A stretch of 64,000 nucleotides of DNA from DASSSQ01 sp963839285 (GTDB lineage: Bacteria > Actinomycetota > Thermoleophilia > Gaiellales > Gaiellaceae), in contig CAWIUN010000020.1 of NCBI GenBank assembly GCA_963839285.1, positions 186,001-250,000 on the forward strand, given 5' to 3'. Of this stretch, positions 11,368 through 26,916 are shown in pieces. How positions within the stretch are numbered: position 1 is the first letter of the stretch; every line of letters starts with the position of its first letter. Under the pieces are notes generated by a model that was given only the letters and a program-made list of their open reading frames with translations, did not search any database and had not been told where the DNA came from. The translations under genes were made by a program, and so were the position numbers.

Positions 11368-13041
11368 TTGTCGAGAAAGCTCTGGCTTTCGATCGTGATG
11401 GTCGCGGTCGGCGCGAGCCTTCTCGTCGCGGCCGGCTTTGCCCAGCCGTCGAGCGCTTCGTCGCCGACGGCCAAGACGGGCAAGGCCGCCAGACGGGAGG
11501 CACGCTCAACTACGACCTCGACACGGACATCGACTACTCGGATCCCGCGCTCGCGTACTACGTGCCGAGCTGGGAGATCGAGTACGCGACGTGCCTGAAG
11601 CTGCTGAACTACCCGGACGTGAACGGCGCGAAGAGCTCGGCAGCTCGAGCCCGAGGCGGCCACCGGCTTCCCGAAGGTGTCGAACGGCGGCAAGACCTAC
11701 GACTTCAACGTCAAGGTCGGCTTCACGAAGTTCTCGAACGGGCAGCCCGTGACGGCCCAGAACTTCAAGGCCGCGATCGAGCGGCTCGCGGACCCGAAGA
11801 TGCAGTCGCCCGCGACGCCGTTCATCAACGACATCGCCGGCGTCGAGGCCAAGCTCGACGGCAAGGCGAAGACGGTCTCGGGCGTCAAGGTCAACGGGTC
11901 GCACCTGATCGTCAACCTGACCGCGAACTCGCCCGACTTCCTGGCCCGGGTCGCGATGCCGTTCTTCTGCGCGATCCCGACCAACACGCCGATCGACTCG
12001 AACGGCGTCAACACGATCGCCGGCGCCGGCCCGTACTACATCGCGGCCGCGGACGCCGAACAAGTCGATCCTGCTGAAGCGCAACCCGAACTACAAGGGC
12101 AAGGCGCCCGCACAACGCGAACCAGATCAACTACACGATCGGCAACTCGCTCGACGCCACGTACCTGCGGCTGCAGAGCGGCGCGGCCGACCTCGGCGGC
12201 ATCCCGACCGTCGCAGTACGCGACGGTCGCGAAGCAAGTACGGCGTCAACAAGGGTCGCTTCTTCGTCGAAGCCGAACCTCGGCATCTGGTACGTGGCGA
12301 TGAACCACGACCGGCCGCTGTTCAAGCAGGCGGCGCGCACGGCAACGTGCCGCTGAAGCGGGCGGTCAACTACGCGCTCGACCGCCACGCGATGGTGATC
12401 CAGCGCGGCGCCTTCTCGGGCGCGCGGCACCGACCAGATCCTGCCCCCGGGCATGCCCGGCTTCAAGGCCGCGAGCATCTACCCGACGGTGAAGGCGCCG
12501 AACTTCGCGTACGCGAAGAAGCTCGCCAACGGCCACACCGGTGACGGCAAGGCGGTGCTGCTACACGTTCAACGCCGCGCTACGGCCCGCTGTGGGCGCA
12601 GATCGTGCAGTTCGACCTGAAGCAGATCGGCCTCGACGTCGAGGTCAAGCAGTTCGCGCGCGCCGTGCAGTTCGAGAAGGAAGGCACCCGCGGCGAGCCG
12701 TTCGACATGACGCTCGAGGGGTGGTCGGCGGACTACCCGGACCCGTTCGACTTCATCAACGTGCTGCTGTCGGGTGACAGCATCCACGCGTCGAACAACA
12801 ACAACGTCGCCTACTTCAACGACGCCGACGTTCAACAAGCGGATGAAGGCCGCCGCGCAGCTGTCCGGCGCCGCAGCGGTTCAGCACGTACGGCCAGCTC
12901 GACGTCGACATCATGAAGCAGGCGGCGCCGTGGGCTCCGATCCTGAACCCGAACAACCGCTACTTCGTGGGCCCGCACCTCGGGTGCTTCACCTACAACA
13001 ACGTCTACGGCCTCGACCTGGCCGCGATGTGCAAGAAGTAG
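11368..13041 (+). CDS. dppA: Extracellular peptide-binding protein, family 5 SBP (frame broken)
   Basis: Solute-binding lipoprotein-like component capturing peptides outside the membrane. TTG 11368 is supported by aaaggag 7 nt upstream and gives a signal peptide (KLWLSIVMVAVGASLLVAAG). The mature part shows family 5 features: GGTLNYDLDTDIDYSDPAL, YDFNVKVGFTKFSNGQPVTA, PLKRAVNYALDRHAMV and TLEGWSADYPDPFDFI. No lipobox cysteine is evident, so it may be secreted or retained by other means. Indels occur throughout, near 11490, 11642, 12055 and 12215, among others. Its own promoter and terminator flank it. Confidence 0.9.
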
Positions 13042-13064
13042 GACCCGAGCGGAACTGAGAGCGA

Positions 13065-13105
13065 ACGAACGGAGCGCCGGCCTAACCAACCGGCGCTCCG
13101 TTCGT
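13065..13105 (+). terminator. Long perfect hairpin terminator after dppA
   Basis: A 16-bp perfect stem (13065-13080 with 13090-13105) closes a 9-nt loop, 24 nt after the dppA stop. No clear T tract follows, common for intrinsic-like terminators in high-GC actinobacteria. It should insulate dppA from dppB or stabilise the dppA mRNA 3' end. Confidence 0.8.
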
Positions 13106-13143
13106 CTCAGCATCCGGCTCGGGAAAACCAACGCGAAAAAGGC

Positions 13144-13149
13144 TAGAGT
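13144..13149 (+). promoter_or_regulatory. -10 element for dppB (leaderless)
   Basis: TAGAGT ends 9 nt before the GTG at 13159, with no RBS between, placing the predicted transcription start essentially at the start codon. Confidence 0.45.
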
Positions 13150-13158
13150 CCCTCCCTC

Positions 13159-14129
13159 GTGCTCAGGTACATCATCAGGCGGATCCTCTGGGCGATGCGT
13201 CCTCTTCATCGCCGTCACCGCCATCACCTACATCATCTTCTTCATCGTTCCCGCCGACCCGGCGAGGCTGGCGTGCGGCCAGCGCGCGACGCCCGAGTGC
13301 ATCGAGCGCGCCCGCCACTTCCTCGGCCTCGACCGGCCGGTCCCCGTCCAGTACGGGATGTTCCTGAAGCGGCTCGTCGTCGACCAGCAGCCTCGGCCGC
13401 TCGTTCACGAACCGGCTCAGCGTCAACTACGTCGTCGGCCACGCCGCGCCCGTGACCGCGTCGCTCGTCTTCGGCGGCGTCGTCTTCTGGATGCTGCTCG
13501 CGATCCCCGTCGGCATCCTCTCCGCGCTGAGACCGCGGTCGCTGCTCGACCGAATCGCGATGGTCTTCGTCCTGATCGGCATCTCGGCGCACCCGGTCTG
13601 GATCGGGCTGCTCTTCGCCTACTTCATCGGCTTCAAGGCCGGCCTGACGCCGATCACCGGCTACGCGAACTTCTTCGGCGGCGGACAGCGGGGCCGCCGG
13701 GCCGGTCCAGTGGGCCTACCACCTGATCCTGCCCTGGATGACGTTCATGGTCCTGTTCGCCGCGCTCTACGTCCGCATGATCCGCGCGAACACGATGGAG
13801 ACCCTGAACGAGGACTACGTCCGCACCGCGCGCGCCAAGGGCGCGCCCGAGTGGGTCGTCCTGCGCTCGCACGTCCTCCGCAACGCGATGCTGCCGATCG
13901 TGACCATGCTCGGCATGGACATCGGCCTCGCGCTCGGCGGCGCCGTCTTCACCGAGACGGTCTACGGCCTGCCCGGGCTCGGCAAGACGCTCGTCCAGAG
14001 CGTCTCCACACTTCGACCTGCCGATGACCATGGGGCTCGTCGTCTTCTCGACGATCTGCATCATCTTCTTCAACCTGATCGTCGACCTGCTGTACGCCGT
14101 GGATCGACCCGAGGATCAGGCTGCACTAG
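13159..14129 (+). CDS. dppB: Peptide ABC transporter permease, DppB/OppB type (frame broken)
   Basis: Second membrane permease of the peptide importer. N-terminal helix MLRYIIRRILWALLFIAVTA and the conserved external region PADPARL, HFLGLDRPVPVQYG are typical of DppB. The EAA-type loop is VRTARAKGAPEWVVLRSHVL, followed by ALGGAVFTETVYGLPGLGK. Indels lie near 13196, 13390, 13700 and 14010. The stop TAG (14127-14129) abuts the dppD ATG at 14130, indicating coupling with the ATPases. Confidence 0.9.
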
Positions 14130-15156
<1,027 letters not shown>

Positions 15157-15160
<4 letters not shown>

Positions 15161-16277
15161 CGCGCGGCCGACGGCGCGGAGCCGGAGCTCACCGGCGACG
15201 AGCTCCTCGTCGTCGACGACCTGAAGAAGCACTTCCCGGTCACGCGCGGCATCATCTTCCAGAAGCAGATCGCCGCGGTGCAAGGCGGTCGACGGCGTCA
15301 GCTTCACGGTCCGCGAGGGCGAGACGCTCGGCGTCGTCGGCGAGTCCGGCTGCGGCAAGTCGACGATGGCGCGCTGCATCATGCGCCTGCTCGACCCGAC
15401 CGCCGGCCGCGTCGATCTTCCGCGGCAAGGACATCACGCGGCTCTCGCGCGCCGCAGATGCGCCCGATCCGGCGCGAGATGATGATGATCTTCCAGGACC
15501 CGTACGCGTCGCTGAACCCGCGCAAGCGCGTCGGCTTCATCGTCGCGGAGGCGCTCGAGGTGCACAAGCTCGGCACGGCGGCGGAGATCAAGCGCCGCGT
15601 CCAGGAGCTGCTCGAGGTCGTCGGCCTCAACCCGGAGCACTACAACCGCTTCCCGCACGAGTTCTCCGGCGGCCAGCGGCAGCGGATCGGCGTCGCGCGC
15701 GCGCTCGCGGTCAACCCGAAGCTGATCGTCTGCGACGAGCCGGTCTCGGCGCTCGACGTGTCGGTGCAGGCGCAGATCCTCAACCTGCTCAAGGACCTGC
15801 AGCGCGACTTCGGGCTCACCTACATCTTCATCGCGCACGACCTGAACGTCGTCCGCCACATCTCCGACCGGGTGATGGTCATGTACCTCGGCAAGGTCGT
15901 CGAGATCGGCGAACCGCGACGGAGCTCTACGACGCGCCGAAGCACCCGTACACGGGCGCGCTGCTCTCGGCGGTGCCGGTGCCGAACCCGGACGTCGGCC
16001 GCGCGCGGCAGCGGATCGTGCTCGAGGGCGACGTCCCGAACCCGATCAACCCGCCGAGCGCCTGCCGCTTCCACCCGCGCTGCCCGCGCTTCGTCGAAGG
16101 GCCACTGCGACGTCGAGGAGCCGCTGCTGCGGACGCTCGGCGCGACCAGGACGGCCGCCTGCCACTACCCGCTCGAGCGCTGGCCGATGACGGTCGAGGA
16201 GATCCGCGCCGGCCGCGGCCAGAGCATGGTCGAGGCGCAGATCGAGTCGCTGCCGCCGAGCGCGAGTGTCCCCGTGA
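15157..16277 (+). CDS. dppF: Peptide ABC transporter ATPase, DppF/OppF type (frame broken)
   Basis: Partner ATPase of DppD. Motifs are LLVVDDLKKHFPV, the extended N-terminal VTRGIIFQKQ typical of the F subunit, Walker A GESGCGKSTMARCIM, Q-loop MIFQDPYASLNPRKRVG, signature FSGGQRQRIGVARAL, Walker B LIVCDEPVSALDVSVQAQ and a C-terminal CRFHPRCPRF. Indels lie near 15172, 15281, 15413, 15453, 15912 and 16100. The stop is most simply TGA 16275-16277, overlapping the start of the following membrane protein; in the uncorrected frame the two are joined. Confidence 0.88.
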
Positions 16278-16647
16278 GGCACGCGATCCGCGCGGCGCTC
16301 GGCCGCCTCGGGCTGCTGCTCGTCGGCACGGCCGTCGCCAGCGGCGCGCTCGCGCTGCTCGTCGGGCTCGCGTTCGGCGCCGCGCCCGACCGCTCGGTCT
16401 CGCTCGCCTGGTACGGCGTCGGCGCGTTCCTGCTGATCGCGCGGCTTCCTCGTCGGCAACCGCGGCCCGGCGCGCGCCGCCGGCGGCGAGGGCTGGATGC
16501 CGTTCTCGCTCCGCAGCCGGATGCTCCGCTGGGCGACGCCGCTCGGAGCAGGAGGAGTCGATCAACCTCTCCGCGGTGCTGATCGTGCTCGGTTTCGTCC
16601 TCATCGTCCTGGGCATCGCAGCCGATACTCGATACAGCCTGTTCTGA
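16274..16647 (+). CDS. Small multi-pass membrane protein of unknown function (one or two indels)
   Basis: About 120 residues with three to four predicted membrane helices (LGLLLVGTAVASGALALLVG, AWYGVGAFLLIAGFLVG, LSAVLIVLGFVLIVLGIAAD). It ends DTRYSLF. It follows dppF with an overlapping GTGA and probably belongs to the dpp transcript, but I recognise no family. It could be an accessory subunit or an unrelated hitchhiker. Indels occur near 16446 and 16545. A hairpin terminator follows. Confidence 0.6.
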
Positions 16648-16651
16648 TCGC

Positions 16652-16677
16652 GTCCCGCGCCTAACTCCGGCGCGGAC
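16652..16677 (+). terminator. Hairpin terminator after the dpp cluster
   Basis: gtcccgcgcc (16652-16661) pairs with ggcgcggac (16669-16677) across a 7-nt loop, with one bulge. It sits 5 nt after the membrane-protein stop and before an unrelated gene. Confidence 0.55.
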
Positions 16678-16702
16678 CGGACGTCAGAATGAGCAGAGGA
16701 CG

Positions 16703-17107
16703 ATGACGATCCCGAACGGACACTGCGAACGTGCCCGGGCGTGGGCCTCGCTCCGCGTCGACGGCGAGCTCTCCGAGCTCGAGCAGGCGCTGCTGCGACG
16801 CGCACCTGGACGCTGCGCCGACTGCCGCGGGTTCGCGAGCGCTCGAGGGCTCGGGCGGTCGCGGCGCTGCTGCGCGCGCGCGCCGCTCGAGCGTGCTGCT
16901 CGAGCCGCTCTCGGTGCGCGCGGCCGCCGCGGCGCGGCCGCTCGCTGCCGGCTGCTCGCGAGCGGCGCAGCCGCCGCGTCGGCGGCGGTCGCGGCGACGC
17001 GCCGGGCTCGGCGCGATCGGCCGTCCGAAGCCGGCCTTCCGACAGCCGGCCGCGCGTCGATCACGGTCGCAGCCGTGCCGCGCGGCACCGGCTCGACCGT
17101 CAGCTGA
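16703..17107 (+). CDS. Putative zinc-finger (anti-sigma-like) protein (frame broken)
   Basis: ATG 16703 gives MTIPNGHCERARAWASLRVD followed by GELSELEQALL. With one indel corrected near 16800 it reads HLDACADCRGF, the HxxxCxxC motif of the zinc-binding anti-sigma domain. The rest is alanine-rich with a possible membrane segment (LLASGAAAASAAVAA) and ends PRGTGSTVS. This matches small ZAS-domain proteins that sequester ECF sigma factors, but no sigma factor gene is adjacent. The coding frame has several indels, so the C-terminal half is uncertain. Confidence 0.6.
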   Translation: MTIPNGHCERARAWASLRVDGELSELEQALLRRAPGRCADCRGFASARGLGRSRRCCARAPLERAARAALGARGRRGAAARCRLLASGAAAASAAVAATRRARRDRPSEAGLPTAGRASITVAAVPRGTGSTVS

Positions 17108-17447
17108 CGCAGCGCTCCGGCGTCGTCTGCTCGGCGGGAAGCCGCCGCAGCCTCGCGTCGCCTCGATCCGGCATCGAGCGCGCCGGCGCCGGCCGGCCTA
17201 CGCGCTCGCACCGGAGCATCTGTCGACATGCATGCGTCCTCGCTGACGTCGTACGTCTGAAGCCTGGACCACGCCGACCGGGTGTCGGCCGAGACGAGGG
17301 ACGGGCTCGCCCCGCTTCGACGAGAGGCCGTACTGCGGTTGCGCGACCGATTCCGTGCGCCGCTCGGGTAAGCTGCCGACGCCGGGCCCCGGCGGCCCGC
17401 CCGCGCAGGTCGCGGCACCCGCCCCGCACGACTTCCAGGAGCTTCAT
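17108..17447 (+). other. Gap upstream of atpD with a candidate -10
   Basis: No supported gene lies in these 340 nt. TAAGCT at 17369-17374 could be the -10 of a promoter for atpDC, leaving a leader of roughly 65 nt that contains a GC palindrome (gccggg-ccccggc). A separate promoter would be needed because the dpp genes and a terminator separate atpD from the rest of the atp genes. Confidence 0.4.
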
Positions 17448-18881
<1,434 letters not shown>

Positions 18882-18891
18882 GCGGCGTAGC

Positions 18892-19329
18892 GTGGCCGAG
18901 CGACCGCAAGACGTTCGACCTCTCGCTCGTGACGCCGGAGGGCGCCGCGTTCGAGGGCGAGGCCGAGATGCTGATCGTCCCCGGCGCCGCCGGCGAGATC
19001 GGCGTGCTCGCGCGCCACGCGCCGCTCGTCGCGATGCTGAAGGCCGGGTCGACGCGCGATCTACCAGAGCGTCGACGCCGGAGGAGGTGCGCGAGTTCGC
19101 GATCGGCCCGGGCTTCTTCAAGGTCGAGCGCGACCGGGCGATCGCCCTCGTCGACGACGCCGTGGACGCGCGCGAGATCGACGACGAGCGCGCGCGAGCG
19201 CCAGCTCGACGAGGCGCGGGCCGAGCTCGAGCGCGATCGAGGCGGGCGAGTCCGACGGCCGACCGCTGGCAGGTCGAGCAGCGCATCCGCCACGCGGAGA
19301 ACCAGCTCCGCGTCATCGGCCGCGACTGA
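18892..19329 (+). CDS. atpC: F0F1 ATP synthase subunit epsilon (frame broken)
   Basis: Inhibitory and coupling subunit of the F1 stalk. GTG 18892 is 10 nt after atpD. Corrected residues KTFDLSLVTPEGAAFEGEAE and MLIVPGAAGEIGVLARHAPL are the conserved beta-sandwich start, followed by VREFAIGPGFFKVE and the C-terminal helical hairpin ending AENQLRVIGRD. Indels are near 18902, 19062, 19196 and 19240. It completes the F1 set and ends the cluster. Confidence 0.93.
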   Translation: MAERPQDVRPLARDAGGRRVRGRGRDADRPRRRRRDRRARAPRAARRDAEGRVDARSTRASTPEEVREFAIGPGFFKVERDRAIALVDDAVDAREIDDERARAPARRGAGRARARSRRASPTADRWQVEQRIRHAENQLRVIGRD

Positions 19330-19701
19330 GCCGCCGATCGACTCGCCGAGCTGCGGTCGATCACCTTCGCCGCGCGTTGCCGATCCGCGTCGCGTGGGAC
19401 CGCGCCGCAGACGTCCTGCATGCCCTCGGCGAACGCGAGCACGGTCGTCAGCCCGGATCCCCCGCCGCTGGTCGCGGCCGCCGCCGAGTCCGCTGAGGTG
19501 CCGATCCTCGACTACGACCGTGCACTTCGAGCGCATCGCCGAGGTGACGGGGCAGCCGATGCTGCGCTCGCGCCCATCGGCTACGCTGTAGATCCGAACC
19601 CGGAAAGCTTTGACAGGCAGCTTGGCGACCGGTTCAACAAACGCCTAAAGAGCCCGCGCGGACCGGCCGCGCGTCCTCTTCAGGCACGATCGGAAGCGAC
19701 G
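19330..19701 (+). other. Gap between atpC and metH; no confident gene
   Basis: Short open frames on both strands look like chance or shadow ORFs; none is recognisable. A TTGACA (19610-19615) with TTCAAC 17 nt downstream is a weak promoter candidate for metH. I saw no cobalamin or SAM riboswitch core here. A short conserved-looking peptide (VPILDYDR...HFERIAEVTGQP) can be read near 19495-19560, but I cannot assign it. Confidence 0.35.
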
Positions 19702-23334
<3,633 letters not shown>

Positions 23335-23340
23335 CGGCGC

Positions 23341-23487
23341 CGACGGAGAGTGACGCCTCCCGAGCCGCTCGTCGGGCCCACGTCACGGACCTCCAACGAG
23401 GCCGGCGGCAGCCGGTGAAGTGCGGTGGCACCGCGGGGACGCCTCCCGCCCGCACAGGTAGGGCGACTCGTGAAGGAGGTGATCCCG
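23341..23487 (+). promoter_or_regulatory. T-box leader, translational type, GAC (Asp) specifier, upstream of aspS
   Basis: tRNA-sensing leader. A short Stem I forms from ggag (23345-23348) with ctcc (23391-23394) and tgacg (23351-23355) with cgtca (23381-23385), leaving an internal loop with an AGUGA-type 5' side and cggac on the 3' side. The specifier triplet is GAC at 23388-23390, an Asp codon. A ccgg-cggcag-ccgg hairpin follows. The T-box TGGCACCGCGG (23426-23436) sits in an antisequestrator closed by gtgcg (23420-23424) with cgcac (23451-23455). Its loop holds cctcc (23442-23446), complementary to the SD ggagg (23475-23479). Uncharged tRNA-Asp would therefore free the SD. Confidence 0.85.
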
Positions 23488-24713
23488 ATGAGAGTCCTGA
23501 CGAACGAGCTTTCGGCCCATGCCGGGCGAGCGAGTCGAGCTGGCCGGCTGGATCCACGCGAAGCGCGACCTCGGCAGCGTCTCCTTCGTCGTCCTGCGCG
23601 ACCGCGGCGGGCTCGCGCAGCTGGTGCTCGACCGGCCGCTCGAGGTGGAGCTCGAGACGGTGGTCGAGGTGGACGGCGTGGTCGCGGAGGCGCTGCAGGC
23701 GCCGGGAGGCGTGGAGGTGCGGGAGCCGCGCTTCCGCGTGCTCGCCGAGCCGGCCGGCCCGCCGCCGGTCGAGCTGCGGCGGCCGGAGCTGAAGGAGCAG
23801 CTGCCGACGATCCTCGACCACGCGCCGGTGTCGCTCCGGCACCCGCGCCGGCGTGCCGCCTTCGAGATCGCCGCCGCCGCGGTGGCCGGCTTCCGCGAGA
23901 CGCTCGACGCGCAGGGCTTCGTCGAGATCCACTCGCCGAAGATCGTCGCGACGGCGACCGAGAGCGGCGCCAACGTCTTCCGGCTCGACTACTTCGGCCG
24001 CGACGCCTTCCTGGCCCAGAGCCCGCAGTTCTACAAGCAGACGATGGTCGGCGTCTTCGAGCGCGTGTACGAGGTCGGCCCGGTCTTCCGCGGCGAGCCG
24101 CACGACACGACGCGGCACCTCGCCGAGTACACGTCGCTCGACGCGGAGCTCGGCTTCGTCGAGGATCACTTCGACGTGATGCGGGTGCTGCGCGACGTCG
24201 TCGCCGGGATGGTCGCCGCCGTCGGCGAGCGTGCGGCCGGCGCGGTCGACCTGCTCGGCGTCCGGCTCCCCGACGTCCCCGCCGAGATCCCGTGGGTGCA
24301 CTTCGCCGACACGGGCGTCGACGACGTCGACCTCGCGCCGGCGGACGAGCGGCGGCTCTGCGAGGAGCACGGCGAGCTCCTGTTCGTGACCGGCTACCCG
24401 ATGGAGAAGCGGCCGTTCTACACGCATCCCGAGCCGGGCCGGCCCGAGTACTCGAACTCGCTTCGACCTGCTCTTCCGCGGCCTCGAGCTCGTCACCGGC
24501 GGGCAGCGGCTGCACCGCCACGACGACTACGTCGCCGCGCTCGACGGCCGCACCGAGGGCTTCGAGGGCTACCTCGAGGCCTTCCGCCACGGCATGCCGC
24601 CGCACGGCGGCTTCGCGATCGGGCTCGAGCGCTTCGTCGCCCGGCTCCTCGGCGCGCAGAACGTCCGCGAGACGACGCTCTTCCCGCGCGACCGGACGAG
24701 GCTGACACCGTGA
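23488..24713 (+). CDS. aspS: Aspartyl-tRNA synthetase, archaeal/non-discriminating type (two indels)
   Basis: Class II synthetase of about 408 residues, shorter than the 590-residue bacterial AspRS. N-terminal OB fold: ERVELAGWIHAKRDLGSVSF. Motif 2: VFRGEPHDTTRHLAEYTSLD. Motif 3: GFAIGLERFVARLLG, ending in LFPRDRTRLTP, typical of archaeal AspRS rather than AsnRS. ATG 23488 has the SD aaggaggtgatc, whose sequestration by the T-box decides expression; an inserted base near 23521 splits off the first 11 codons, and another lies near 24465. Such enzymes often charge both tRNA-Asp and tRNA-Asn and rely on GatCAB. Confidence 0.92.
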
Positions 24714-25722
24714 AGGCCGGCCTGCTGGGCGCGGGCAACGTCGCCCACTACTACCGCGACGGCCTCGCCGACAGCCGCCTCGTCGAGATCGTCGCCGTCG
24801 CCGACCGCGACCCCGCGCGCGGGATCCCGCCCGAGCAGCTGCTCGCCGACCCGGAGATCGAGCTCGTCGTCAACCTGACGCCGGCCGTCGCACACGCCGA
24901 GACGAGCCGCGCCGCGCTCGAGGCCGGCAAGCACGTCTTCAGCGAGAAGCCGCTTGCGATGACCCTGGCCGAGGGCGAAGGGCTGGCGGCGCTCGCGCGG
25001 GAGCGCGGGCTCGGGCTCGCCGTCGCCCCCGACACGTTCCTCGGCCCGAGCATCCGGCCGCCCGCACGCTCCTCGACGCCGGCTCGCTCGGCCGGGCCGT
25101 CGGCGCGCTCGCGTCTTTCGTCGCCCCCGGGAGCGAGCGCTGGCACCCGAACCCGGACCACCTCTTCGCCGCCGGGCCGGTCTACGACGAGGGCGTCTAC
25201 TACCTGACCACACTCGTCGTGCTCTACGGGCCGATCGCGGCGGTGAGCGCGATGGCGACGCGGCCGGCCGGAGCGCACGATCGAGACGGGCCCGCGCGCC
25301 GGCGAGCGGTTCGCCGCCGCCGCGCCGACGCACTGGGTGGCCACGCTCGCCTTCGCGCTCGGGGCGCTCGCGACGATGACGATGAGCTTCGAGGTCCGCG
25401 GCACCACCGCGCCGGCGCTCGAGCTCTACGGCAGACCGGCTCCCTCCGGCTGCCGTTCCCCGGCTTCTACGACGGCTCGCTCCGCCTCGGCCGCGAGCAC
25501 GACGGCCCGTGGGAGGAGATCGTGCCGGACGGCCCGCCGTTCGGCCGGATCCGCGGCCCCGGCGTCGAGGACCTTGCCGAGGCGATCCGGGACGGCCGGC
25601 CGCCGCGCTGCTCGCCGGAGCTCGCCCTGCACGTCCTCGACGCGATGGAGTCGCTCGGCCGCTCCGCCGGGAGCGGCTCGCGCGAGCGCCTGCGCACGAC
25701 CGTCCTGCGTTTGGAGCCGTAG
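24710..25722 (+). CDS. Gfo/Idh/MocA-family oxidoreductase (few indels)
   Basis: NAD(P)-dependent sugar or cyclitol dehydrogenase family. GTG 24710 overlaps the aspS stop. The N-terminal Rossmann fold reads VKAGLLGAGNVAHYYRDGL, followed by VVNLTPAVAHAETSRAALEA and the family motif GKHVFSEKPLAMT with the catalytic-lysine EKP. The C-terminal substrate domain includes GPVYDEGVYYLTTLVVLYGP. Length about 335 residues. Indels lie near 25060, 25270 and 25435. The substrate cannot be predicted; translational coupling to aspS does not suggest a role. Confidence 0.85.
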
Positions 25723-25743
25723 CCAGGCGAGCAAACGGCCGCG

Positions 25744-26848
25744 ATGGACGTCAACTTCGGCAAGCGCCCGCCCTTCACGATCGGCGTCGAGGAGGAGTTC
25801 CAGCTCGTCGACCGGACGAGCTACGAGCTCGTGTCCCGCTTCGACGAGATCGAGGAGGAGCTCGACCGGTCGGTCGAGGTCAAGCCCGAGCTCGTCCAGT
25901 CGGTGCTCGAGGTGGCGACGCACGTGCACGGCTCGGTGCCCGAGGCGATCGAGGAGGCGCGCGACCTGCGCCGCCGGATCGCGGACGCGGCGCGGGAGAG
26001 CGGCACGCTCGTCGTCGGCGCCGGCACGCACCCGTTCTCGCGCTACGAGCACCAGGACGTGACCGACAAGGAGCGCTACCGCGACCTGCTGCACGAGATG
26101 CAGTGGATCGGCCAGCGCGAGGTGATCTTCGGCCTCCACGTCCACGTCGGCCTCTCGACCGGGCAGGAGGCGGTCTCCGTCGCCGGCGCGCTGCGCACCT
26201 GGCTGCCGGAGCTGCTCGCGCTCTCCGCCAACTCCCCGTTCTGGCTCGGGCGCGACACCGGCCTCGCCTCGACGCGCTCGAAGGTCTTCGACGCCTTCCC
26301 CCGCAGCGGCCTACCGCCGGCGTACGCGTCCTTCGAGGAGTGGGAGGAGGCGATGGAGCGCGCCCAGCGGCTCGGCTTCTTCGACGACTACACCTACATC
26401 TGGTGGGACCTGCGGCTGCACCCGACGCTGGGGACGATCGAGATCCGCATCTGCGACGGCCAGACCCGGCTCGCGTCCGTCGCCGGCATCGTCGCGCTCG
26501 TGCAGTGCCTCGTCGCGATGCTCTCGGACCGCTTCGAGCGGGAGGGCGCGCTGGCGATCCAGCCGCGTGATGCTCGTGGACGAGAACAAGTGGCGCGCGG
26601 TCCGCTACGGGCTCGAAGCGACGCTCGTCGACCTCGAGCGCGACGAGGAGCGCACCGGCCGCGAGGCGGTGCTCGAGCTCGTCGAGCGGGCCGAGCCGTA
26701 CGCGGCCCGGCTCGGCTGCGCGGCGGAGCTCGCCGAGATCGAGGGGCTCTGCGCGCGCGGCGACGGCGCCGACGAGCAGCGGGCCTGCTTCGAGGAGAAC
26801 GGCAGCCTGCTCGCGGTCGTGCAGAGGCTGGCAGAGACTGACCGCTGA
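25744..26848 (+). CDS. Glutamate-cysteine ligase, GCS2/YbdK family (one indel)
   Basis: ATP-dependent carboxylate-amine ligase family that includes bacterial YbdK and EgtA-type gamma-glutamylcysteine synthetases. ATG 25744 begins MDVNFGKRPPFTIGVEEEFQ, whose GVEEEFQLVD metal/ATP motif is diagnostic, with HPFSRYEHQDVTDKERY, FGLHVHVGLSTGQEAVSV and LGTIEIRICDGQTRL. The length of about 367 residues is normal. A single indel near 26570 interrupts QPR-LVDENKWRAVRYG. It could supply gamma-glutamylcysteine for thiol or ergothioneine synthesis. Confidence 0.88.
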
Positions 26849-26916
26849 AGGCGTCTCGAGCGTCCGCTATCCTGCGGCCGTGGCGGGCGCCTTCGAGGCG
26901 CTCGGCTTCTTCACGG

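Noticed and set aside
19610..19638. Strong metH promoter at TTGACA
   Set aside because: The spacing is fine but the -10 (TTCAAC) is poor; kept only as a weak candidate in the gap entry.
19330..19701. Cobalamin or SAM riboswitch upstream of metH
   Set aside because: I could not find a B12-box or SAM aptamer core; the upstream region is unstructured to my reading.
23519..25207. Fused AspRS-oxidoreductase protein
   Set aside because: The long frame results from an indel near 24465. The aspS stop (24711-24713) and the overlapping GTG of the next gene are clear once corrected.
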